Assembly (NCBI GenBank): GCA_032173965.1
Contig: JAVUNC010000004.1
Coordinates: 19,259,001-19,323,000, forward strand
Source of the DNA: Sitta carolinensis
Lineage: Eukaryota; Chordata; Aves; Passeriformes; Sittidae
DNA length: 64,000 nucleotides
Reading direction: 5' to 3'
The position numbers and the translations under genes were made by a program. The notes beneath the pieces were generated by a model, which saw only the letters and a list, made by a program, of their open reading frames with translations, was not told the origin of the DNA and did no database searches. How positions within the stretch are numbered: position 1 is the first letter of the stretch; each line of letters begins with the position of its first letter. Below are positions 12,801 to 22,060 of the stretch, piece after piece.

Positions 12801-15800
12801 TTTCTAAAGACAGCATTGATTCGTACAATGAGCGCTTTTGTTCCCTGATGCCCCGCTGCCAGGCACCCCTTGTGCATGCATTCTCTCTCATTTACATCAC
12901 TTTAAGTTCTCTTTTCCCCTTAGGGGACTGTCATCCTTAGTATTGCAATGTACACCCCCTTTCAGTTCTTGGTCAGCTATAACCAGGGAATTAAACACAA
13001 TCAAGCCCAGCAGAAGTGACCCTGTGATTATTACTTTTTAGGTTTTGACAAGACATTGAAAACAACATGGGAAAGAAAGGCTGTTTCTCATCATTTGTAC
13101 CTGCACAAACATTCTGATCCTGTCAGCTGCTTCTTTTGCTTCAGCAAGACAGGCATCTGCTGTGAGCTAATTTGTGATCCAGTTAGTCCAGGAAGCAAAG
13201 GGAGAGGCACAACTTCCTCGCTGTATCCTTCCTAATAGCTTAGAAGTTGTGGCCTTTTTACACCTACAGACTGTGTCTGTGCTTTGAAATATCACTAACA
13301 AAGTAAACAATAAAACAATTTCCTTTTTAATCCCGTACCATGTTTTCAGCATTCACCACAGTGGATACTGTGTAGATAGGGAACGACTATGAGAATATTT
13401 CCATACATTTTTCCATGACATTCCTCTTACAAGTTAGTTCCACTATTAAAAATATAGAAAATTACTGGGGTTTGTAGCTAAAATACTTCCTTGTAATGTG
13501 TTGTTTACCCTCTGTTTATTTTTAAGGAAAAAATGAAAATTGGTCCCTTGTTATTTTCTCCATAGCTGTCGTGACAGTTAACACTTATTTTTCCCCATTC
13601 AGCTGTCTCTTTTCCAAGCTTTAGTTTTCCTCCCAACCTCCCCTCATAATTCACTTCACCTTCTCTAAGACTTTCCAAGTTCTACAGTATCCATTTTGAG
13701 GCTAGAATATCATTTAACAAGCACATCGTCAACTAAATAATGGCATAGCATATTTGATTTGTTGCCTCTTCCTTTCCTAAGAACTCCTATCTTTCTGTTT
13801 TATTGTTTGACCAGTCCTGAACATATGTTGGTCTTTTCACTGAACTTTTCATCATGACTCCAGAGTTTCTATCTGAAGCATTGCCATTCTCATCTGTCAT
13901 GTGCTGAAGTTGTGGTTTTATGCCACGTGTTAACTTTAGTAACTTTGAGTTTTACATGCTCACTGACTATATAGTTAGTCAGTAATATGAGATTCTCATG
14001 TGTCTTTTTGTGGCACCAAGGGCCTGTTCTGAAGTTGATGAAGGCAGCATAAGTAGAGGGATTACATTTCTAAGGCACTTTGCCAGCACTGTTGACTGAT
14101 CATTTCAGTTATTATCTGAGTGCTGTCAAGGGAAGGACAATGCAGCTGGGCTTAGCTCTATTCACATGTCTTATTACAGCAGGGGTGTTCACACCATGAC
14201 TGATTGCATATGCAGCATTTGAACAAATAGAGCATCATTTCACTTGAAAAGATGAAATACAGTTTAGTGTAATGTACTTAAGATTCTTACAGAGTACTTC
14301 ATGTGAAAGAAATGGCAGGAGTCTGAGAACCCTGATCTGCTTATAAGTGTAATGGGAAAGAAATATTTCCTAATGTTTCCACTAGAGACACATAAAGATG
14401 GAGATGTTTAAGAATTCCTGTAGCAGAAATGTATTAACTAGAGAAATCTGCAAGCTAAATACTTGGTGTTAAACTAGGTAGCAACATCCAGGAAAGAGAT
14501 TTTGATTCCTCTAGTTAACAGTGAGATTTCAGAATGCGGACACCAATTTATTTAGTGATTAGAGATAAATGTGTACAGAATCCACTTTTTTTTTTATAGG
14601 AGATTGCAGCTTCACCCAAAAACAACATACTGCTGTGCACCTCAAAGTCATCAAAATGATGGAAACAATGCTTGATACAAGTAATGATGAATCCACTTAG
14701 AACTGAACTAAGGAGTTGGAGACTAACGTACAGAAATAATTGTTCCCTAACAACTAAAATATTATTGTCAAAACTTAATAGAAAAGTATGTGGAATGGGA
14801 AATGTGGAAGTAGAAGCCTTGATGACATGAATAATGTCAAATGTTAAAGGCAAAGAACACAGGCTAAGATGTGATAGAAGGAAACTGCAACGATTTGTGA
14901 CAGTTTTTTTGAAAGGCTGTCTTTCTCACTTACCAGGATCTTTTGGCCTTTTTAGCCACAAACATAACTCTACATAGAGTCCTAAGGTAATTCAGGTAAT
15001 TTTTAAAGCAGCAACATAATAAAATGTCCATATCCAGTGGTTTCAGCCTGAAGGTTGGCCTCTGCAACTGTCCTTCTATAAAACATACATTTAAATTCCA
15101 GGTACCAAACAGTTGATTATTATTTATAATGTCTTGACCATGCCTTTAGCATTTACATCTGATTTACAGCTCATTTGCACTATAAGCATCTTTATTTCTT
15201 TTTGTTCCAGCGCTTATTTACTTGTGTCAAAGAATTCCATGTTTAACTTCCTTACAAAGATCACAGCCTGAAGCCTTCTACTTAGACTCAGTCAGTCCCA
15301 TCTCAATAGATCAACCTGAAAATGATTTTACATCAATGATTGCAAAGCAACTCAGGGAAGTGTTTATTCAGAAATACTTCTGCTTGAGTAAAGCAAATTT
15401 TTTATGAAAAAATGTTTGCACTACCAGAAAATGAAAAAAAATCCAGATATTCTGCATTCTATTTATATGAAAGACACTCTAAATTAAATTTAGGTATATT
15501 TGAGTGTTTAAGTGCAAGTAAGAGAGACGTGAGATGTGTATAGAATGGTCGTTGGGTCTTCAACATCAACCATTTCTCTTCACAGACCCATAAAAAAGCT
15601 CTGAGTTACTTTGCTCCAGCACTGTTTCGTTGCATACAACTTCAGTGTCTCTGAAAGACATTACATACTAAACACTGACAGTTCTGAGGGTGGTGTAAAA
15701 TAGACCAAGACACAACCATTCCCACAGAAATACAGGCTCAGCAGAGATATTTTTTAACCCTTCCCTTACATATATCAGCTCATTGCTTGTACTTGCAAGT

Positions 15801-16191
15801 CCCACTCAACCCGGGGGAAGTGGGAGTGTCTGCTCTGATACAAACAGATTGGAAGATTTGATGGATAGATTCCCTGCTCAGCCAGGAATCAGAAACTGCA
15901 AAGAGGAGTGTGAGTGGAGAGACTACATCAAGGTATGTCCCAGGAGAGAATGGAATCCAAGTGGTTAGATTTAGAAAACTGACCACAGCAAAACTGGACC
16001 AGTGACACCATTCTGGTAGGATTCTGCCAGAGATCAAATGTGTTGTGAAATTAAGAGTTAATTACAGTTAAAGCAGATTGCAACATCAAAAAGTTCCACA
16101 TATACTTAACCACACAAAAATAAATAAAAACGTAGAAATTGCTCTTGGATAGTTTTTGTTTAAGCCCATTTTTCTTTCATTCATTTTCACT
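9867..16191. other. Unique DNA, no gene seen
   Basis: No exon or repeat can be supported. A more GC-rich patch at about 11400-11600 contains a short imperfect repeat of 'actagttgtga' but no LTR ends. A plus-strand frame at 15783-15968 is open, cysteine-bearing, and crosses a good splice-donor string AAG|gtatgt at about 15932. It lacks a true ATG at its start and matches no family known to me, so it is not called a gene. Confidence 0.55.
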
Positions 16192-16884
16192 GGAACTGTC
16201 GTAGTTTGGAAAAAAATGAGTTTTTTCTGAACTTCAGTGGTCAAACCAATGAGTGCTCAGGTTTAAAGACTGGCACCTGGTGTGGCCACTGAAGACAAGG
16301 ATCCGCCTCTGAGAACACAAGGGGTTAAAAGCAGAGGGCTCCCCGGAAAGCTCTCTCTTGGTTCCGGTCCCTGAGGACGGAGGGATCTCCCCTGCCCAGC
16401 GGCTGGCTGGGCGGGGGAGGGGAAGCCATACAGCCTGGGTGAGGTAGGGCCGGAACCTCGGGCACAGAGGGGGAGAGGAAAATCCTGTGGGATGGAAGGG
16501 TGGCAGACAGCCTTCTTTTCCCTTTCCCTCCCCCCCTTCCCCCCCCCGGAGGGAGACTGAGAAACCGTGTGTGTGATCTTCGTCACCTTAAAATTTGATA
16601 TCAACAACTAAACAGTACGGCCGAAGGAGTATGGGAGGGTGGCGCGAGAAGAGTGCCCAGCAGCAAAAATACCGTGAGAGTTCTGAGAAAACAAAGCCCA
16701 AGATTTTAACCCTTTTTGTAAATGATAGAAACTTTATAAATACTAATCCTCCTAAATTTAAAGAAGCCAGATAGAAAGAACTGAGCAAAGATGATGGAAG
16801 TTTGTGTAAGTAGAAGATTGTCAGAGAACGCTGAAAAGAATCCTAGGTAGGAGGAGATGATAGAGTGGCTTTGGCTGGACTCTT

Positions 16885-16891
16885 TTATATA
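16885..16891 (+). promoter_or_regulatory. 5' LTR TATA box
   Basis: TTATATA about 690 bases into the LTR. It is unchanged in the 3' LTR (18373-18379). Transcription would start about 25-30 bases downstream. Assigned from position and motif only. Confidence 0.55.
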
Positions 16892-17342
16892 GCCATGGAC
16901 GGACTCATTTTTTTTCTATAACATAGAAACTGTATCTGGGGAGAGGCATTGGCTTGGAGCCAAGAGTGGACAGTAGTGTGAACAGAGATGAGAAGTGTCC
17001 CCAAAATTTGAGAGGCTGTCGTTTCTTAGAACTAACCAAAGCATCTTTAAAAAAGAGAAACCCTAGAAACAGCTCTGGTCCATGCACAGTGGTGAGAGCA
17101 CTGGACATGGAGGAAGAGGCCACGATGTGGTGCAAGAAGGACTCCTATCTCTCCTCAACGAGCTGAGTACTGATTATCAGAAGGGTAGTAATAGACTGAA
17201 GATTAATTATCTAAAAGGTAATAACGTGATGAGGAATTTTCAGTTTGTTTTGTTAAGTTGAAAACTGGTGGGGGGGGGAGGAAGAGTATTTTTTTAAAGT
17301 TTCCATGTTCTTCTGTATGTGTCTTCTTTGCCTATTATAAGT

Positions 17343-17348
17343 AATAAA
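17343..17348 (+). terminator. 5' LTR polyadenylation signal AATAAA
   Basis: AATAAA followed by T-rich and GT-containing sequence, about 130 bases before the LTR end. The identical copy in the 3' LTR (18831-18836) would end the element's transcript. Confidence 0.65.
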
Positions 17349-17479
17349 GTTTTTTTCCTTTTGCTTTCTAAATTAGACACTGTTTTACTCTGTTTTTGGT
17401 CACATCTCACAAAAGATACCAGGGACAGTATATCGTTATAGAGGCACTGGCCTTGTGCCAACGTCAAACCTTTGACATT

Positions 17480-17497
17480 TGGTTCCCTGACCGGGAA
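17480..17497 (+). promoter_or_regulatory. Primer binding site for tRNA-Glu
   Basis: TGGTTCCCTGACCGGGAA is the exact 18-base complement of the 3' end (with CCA) of the common vertebrate tRNA-Glu acceptor arm as I remember it. The match continues with ATCGAACC after one extra A, so about 25 tRNA bases are matched with a single insertion. It begins two bases after the LTR end, where a retroviral primer site belongs. Confidence 0.9.
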
Positions 17498-17667
17498 ATC
17501 GAACCGAATTCTAAATGAAAAAAAAAAGAGAAAATAAAACAAAACTGTGAGATGGGATCAGAGAAAAAGAGCAAAACATGTATCAAAGTAAACTAATAGT
17601 GAAATTTAGATGTAGAGAAAAATATTTAGTGTCTTTTGTAATAATTTTAAGATGGGTATGTGTTCTC

Positions 17668-17684
17668 AGAGGCGAAGGGTGGAA
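17668..17684 (+). promoter_or_regulatory. Probable polypurine tract
   Basis: AGAGGCGAAGGGTGGAA directly precedes the 3' LTR. It is purine-rich but interrupted by one C and one T. Position is right for the plus-strand primer; purity is below that of typical tracts. Confidence 0.5.
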
Positions 17685-18965
17685 TGTCGTAGTTTGGAAA
17701 AAAATGAGTTTTTTCTGAACTTCAGTGGTCAAACCAATGAGTGCTCAGGTTTAAAGACTGGCACCTGGTGTGGCCACTGAAGACAAGGATCCGCCTCTGA
17801 GAACACAAGGGGTTAAAAGCAGAGGGCTCCCCGGAAAGCTCTCTCTTGGTTCCGGTCCCTGAGGACGGAGGGATCTCCCCTGCCCAGCGGCTGGCTGGGC
17901 GGGGGAGGGGAAGCCATGCGGCCTGGGTGAGGTAGGGCCGGAACCTCGGGCACAGAGGGGGAGAGGAAAATCCTGTGGGATGGAAGGGTGGCAGACAGCC
18001 TTCTTTTCCCTTTCCCTCCCCCCCTTCCCCCCCCCGGAGGGAGACTGAGAAACCGTGTGTGTGATCTTCGTCACCTTAAAATTTGATATCAACAACTAAA
18101 CAGTACGGCCGAAGGAGTATGGGAGGGTGGCGCGAGAAGAGTGCCCAGCAGCAAAAATACCGTGAGAGTTCTGAGAAAACAAAGCCCAAGATTTTAACCC
18201 TTTTTGTAAATGATAGAAACTTTATAAATACTAATCCTCCTAAATTTAAAGAAGCCAGATAGAAAGAACTGAGCAAAGATGATGGAAGTTTGTGTAAGTA
18301 GAAGATTGTCAGAGAACGCTGAAAAGAATCCTAGGTAGGAGGAGATGATAGAGTGGCTTTAGCTGGACTCTTTTATATAGCCATGGACGGACTCATTTTT
18401 TTTCTATAACATAGAAACTGTATCTGGGGAGAGGCATTGGCTTGGAGCCAAGAGTGGACAGTAGTGTGAACAGAGATGAGAAGTGTCCCCAAAATTTGAG
18501 AAGCTGTCGTTTCTTAGAACTAACCAAAGCATCTTTAAAAAAGAGAAACCCTAGAAACAGCTCTGGTCCATGCACAGTAGTGAGAGCACTGGACATGGAG
18601 GAAGAGGCCACGATGTGGTGCAAGAAGGACTCCTATCTCTCCTCAACGAGCTGAGTACTGATTATCAGAAGGGTAGTAATAGACTGAAGATTAATTATCT
18701 AAAAAGTAATAACGTGATGAGGAATTTTCAATTTGTTTTGTTAAGTTGAAAACTGGGGGGGAGGGGAGGAAGAGTATTTTTTTAAAGTTTCCATGTTCTT
18801 CTGTATGTGTCTTCTTTGCCTATTATAAGTAATAAAGTTTTTTTCCTTTTGCTTTCTAAATTAGACACTGTTTTACTCTGTTTTTGGTCACATCTCACAA
18901 AAGATACCAGGGACAGTATATCGTTATAGAGGCACTGGCCTTGTGCCAACGTCAAACCTTTGACA
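17685..18965 (+). repeat. 3' LTR, 1281 bp
   Basis: Full copy of the 5' LTR with no indels seen. Differences by eye: two at 17918-17920 (A/G each), then one each near 18361, 18503, 18580, 18705 and 18731 (all G in the 5' copy, A here), and two in the G-run near 18757-18765. It ends TTTGACA, followed at once by the target-site duplication GGAAC. Confidence 0.92.
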
Positions 18966-18970
18966 GGAAC

Positions 18971-20147
18971 ATACACAAAAGTTCTTACAGAGTCCATTCA
19001 AGATCCTTAAAAATAAAGAAGTACACAGGAAAACCCCAAGATTTCTGATGAGGTTTACAGAAGTACATGCTTCAGATGGGGATTATTCTTGCAAAAAATT
19101 ATGTAGCTGACACCTGGTCCACAGCATAATTTGACAAGACAGTTCAAGACTTGGGGCATAAGCATATATGCTGTGAGCATACAAGATCTGATAGCAAGAG
19201 AAGGCACAAAACTGAAAAAGAAACCCAGAGGAGACACCAGTTTTCATAAGGATATAGGAAGCTCTGCCACTGTCTCCCTACAGGATGTGTAGTTTCAGAC
19301 ACTTTAGCTCCATGGAGCACTCCATGCTCCAGTTTGATGGGCAGGCTGACAGGCACACTCAAAGCAGGCTGGATCTCTGGACACTTGGACATAAGAGTAT
19401 GGTTATGGAATGACCAAGCAAGCATGTGAGGATGGTTACTGAACACTGGATATAGAATTAGTCTAAGTTGAAACACAGCATTTAATAAGTAAAAAGGCAT
19501 CACACAAGGTTACATAAATGTTTAGGATTCCATAGTGTTTTTCAAGGAAGAAAATTGGACTGCTACCAACAAATAGGAAGTGAAACAGCTGGAAAAAGCT
19601 TAACCAGACTTACAATTAGTATTACAATGAACAAAACAAGACTGTAATATTGAGAAAGTTCTTTAAACTTTCAACACAGTTCTTTCTGAAAATAATACAT
19701 GTACAAGGGTGTGAAGCTACTAATGGCTGTAAGTGTGCACAGAGGAGCAATAAGCTTGTAATCTGTATGCAGAGGTTTCAATGCATGCTCCTCTTTGGAA
19801 CCCCTATTACACAATCCAAAGAACACAATTTTACTTTCACTGCTTGACTTTTTCAGGATTTCTAGTAAGGAAGGGGAAGGGGTCATGGGGAGACTGTGTG
19901 TGTAGCCAGCCAGACATGAGCAACACACTCTCATTTTTACAGTCATTGTATTATGAAAGGTACCTAAACAATTTTGTTTGCTACTGGAAGCCCTTGAAAC
20001 ACTTGTCAGGAACCTAATGAAAGCCTGAACTACTACATAACACCAGTGTATAATAAATGACATTAGGATGGGATTTCTTGGCTGCCTGAATTTTCTGTCT
20101 TTGAAAGCTGAATCTAAGAATGAGTTTTTGACTTCATTTTTTCAAGC
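18971..20147. other. Unique DNA, no gene seen
   Basis: Flank of the young LTR element. Overlapping open frames on both strands (up to 130 codons at 19671-20063, minus) have no recognisable content. Nothing else was seen. Confidence 0.55.
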
Positions 20148-20378
20148 TTCACAGAATCCCAAATCAGTCTTGGAAGAGACCCACAAGGATCATCAAGACC
20201 AATTCCTGCCCTGCAAAGGACACACCAAGAGTGCTTGAGAGCATAGTCCAAACACTTGAACTCTGTCAGACTTGGTGCTGTGACCACTTCCCTGGGGAGC
20301 CTGTTGCAGCGCCCAGTCTTCTGGGTCAAGAACCTTTTATTAATATCCAACAAGTCCAGTCCTAGCTGAAGATGCATT
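20148..20378 (-). mobile_element. CR1 LINE 3' fragment
   Basis: The plus strand opens 'tcacagaatccc', then 'ttggaagagaccc..aaggatcatc', the reverse complement of a bird CR1 3' end. Later 'cttccctggggagcctgttgc' follows in the expected CR1 order. The piece is heavily 5' truncated, as usual for CR1. The 87-codon minus frame inside it is a relic of the 3' end of the reverse-transcriptase gene and UTR. Confidence 0.85.
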
Positions 20379-20536
20379 TTAAGAATATTTGTTTTACTAA
20401 TGCAAAATTAAGCAAGAGTTATCTTGGTTTTAATCACAGGTTTTCTTTGATTACTTAATATATTTTTTCTCTTTCAGTTTTTTATATTTTTGGTCTCTTC
20501 AATGATATTTTCTGTCACTGTTTTCAAAGACTAGGG

Positions 20537-20800
20537 TTTCCGGCATGGAAGGAACTATTAAACCATCTGGTTTCAACTCTTGGAGGGAAAAGATTGTAGG
20601 ATGCTACTCACTCACCCTATCTGAATTAAATCAACAGCCTTAGCGAAAAAGCACCCAAGCAGCATCTTTTTTCCTTTGATTTGAAGTCATCACGGGATTG
20701 GAGCATTGCTGCTTCCCTTAGTTTGTTCCACAGGGGGCTATACTTCCTAATGGTGAAAATGCATGCCCTGCTTTTATTTGAATTGCCTGAGATTGTTATC
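20537..20800 (-). mobile_element. Old, diverged CR1-like fragment
   Basis: The words 'ggaaggaactattaaaccat' and 'ttgttccacagggggctata' fall in the order and spacing of a reverse-complement CR1 3' end, but with many substitutions. Probably an ancient copy. The far boundary is a guess. Confidence 0.45.
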
Positions 20801-21623
20801 AGTGATTTTATATCCACCTTCAGTCGCTGACTGAAACAAGTTAATACTAAGGAACCCTACTAGCTGAGCTTCTATGCAGCTGTGACTCCCCACTGACAGC
20901 TTATTTTCTAGCTCTTTTCAACAAAGCAGTTCTTAATCCTTTTCAAAATCTCTCTACTGATAATTCATAATCATATTTTTAGCAGTCAAGGTGTTATAAG
21001 TGACTAATAAAGCACCTAAATATTTTTGTTCTTTGATTCTAGTTTTATGAATCCCAGCTCTAATGATATGAATGAATGTAACCATGTTTCCTTGAGAAGA
21101 CTCCTTTACATAATATTAAATTGCCTGGTCTTAATTAGATTTTTATCCTTTTATTTTAGCCAGGTTTCCTACAGAAATAAGACACTGTCTCTGTATTCAC
21201 TTTCTTGTTGATCAATCTCATGAAAGGAACCATGAGCTGACGAGCAATTTCAAACATATTTTACAAGGTGGAAGAGATTTCAAAGATTTCATGTGTCTGG
21301 GATTTTTTTAAATGGTATAAAAGGAAAAAAAACACATTTTAAAGCATCCAGGAGCCCTACTTTTATTAGATATCAGATCTCGCAGGTCTTCAAAGCTTGG
21401 TTTTCAAGCCTTCATTGTTTCTGACACTCCCATGATATGCTGCTGGATCATTGTATCCATTCACAGCTATTACTTTTTGCCTGGGATTCCTGTGTGGCTA
21501 ACTAACCAATATGTAACTGGGTAAATGACATGAAACCCAGATTAATTCCTAAATCGAGGGTCCTTTTATAATTCTAGAATACCTCTCATAATATTTTTTT
21601 TTTTAATTAGTATCCTTTAACCA
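20801..21623. other. AT-rich unique DNA
   Basis: No gene or repeat was recognised between the two CR1 pieces. The old CR1 may reach further into this stretch than I can follow. Confidence 0.5.
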
Positions 21624-22060
21624 TAGAACCATGGAATCTCACTGATTTGAAGGGACATAGAAAGATCATTTGCCCAATGGTGTCCTTGTAAGAACAGGTT
21701 TTTCAGAGCCATATTCAGTTTTGTGTAGCTTCAAGGATGGACATCCCACTCCCTGTCCAGAAAACTTTTCAATGTTTGACCATCAATTATTAATAGAAAT
21801 AATTTTTTTTTTCTTACACCACACTGGAACTCCCTGTGCTCCCATTCTTCTCTGTGTAGCACTGTGAAGTCTGGCTGCACCTTCTCTCTAACCTTCCAAT
21901 AAACAGCTACAGGCAGCAACTGGATCTTCCTTTAGCCTTTTTAAAGATGGGTGCCCTGCTCAGTTCTTGCCAATGGTCAAAGACACACAAAGGTGCTCTT
22001 GCCCTCTTATATTCCAGGGAATATAAAATTGGTTCATTTTAAAGCTGTTGTTCACCAGGA
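21624..22060 (-). mobile_element. CR1 LINE fragment
   Basis: Reverse-complement CR1 wording: 'atagaaccatggaatctcac', 'gaagggacatagaaagatca', 'ggatggacatcccactccct', then a run about chest-to-tail CR1 order ending in 'ggtgccctgctcagttcttg'. Substitutions are frequent and an A/T-rich stretch interrupts it near 21790. Minus orientation, 5' truncated. Confidence 0.7.

Larger units (their letters stand above)
16197..17477 (+). repeat. 5' LTR, 1281 bp
   Basis: It has TG...CA ends, a TATA motif at 16885-16891 and AATAAA at 17343-17348. These suggest U3 of roughly 16197-16912, a long R of about 450 bp and U5 to 17477. The U3 contains a GC-rich part with C and G runs (16380-16560). A 114-codon open frame on the minus strand and a 70-codon frame on the plus strand (16954-17166, inside predicted R) recur in the 3' LTR but resemble nothing I know. 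Confidence 0.92.
17478..17684 (+). other. Internal region of the mini LTR element
   Basis: Only 207 bp separate the LTRs. The stretch holds the primer binding site, then A-rich sequence, then a purine-rich end before the 3' LTR. It has no open frame of note and no retroviral protein motif. It can at most carry reverse-transcription start sites and perhaps a packaging signal. Confidence 0.85.
16192..18970 (+). mobile_element. Complete young LTR element with tiny internal region
   Basis: The structure is TSD GGAAC (16192-16196), 5' LTR (16197-17477), 207 bp internal region (17478-17684), 3' LTR (17685-18965), TSD GGAAC (18966-18970). The two LTRs are collinear at an offset of exactly 1488 bases, both run TGTCGTAG...TTTGACA, and I count 9 differences by eye over 1281 bp. 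A tRNA-Glu primer binding site follows the 5' LTR after two bases, which proves a reverse-transcribed element and excludes a plain tandem duplication. No gag, pol or env sequence is present, so the element is non-autonomous. The class is unclear: a 5 bp duplication is usual for ERVL, while a Glu primer is known from some class I elements. The low LTR divergence means a recent insertion, of the order of 1-2 million years if a typical bird neutral rate applies. Confidence 0.93.

Noticed and set aside
16263..16607. Minus-strand protein of 114 codons, repeated at 17751-18095
   Set aside because: It is repeated only because the LTR is repeated. It runs against LTR transcription and has low-complexity content.
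16197..18965. A 1.5 kb tandem duplication
   Set aside because: TG/CA ends, a 5 bp target-site duplication and a tRNA primer site at the inner junction show an LTR element.
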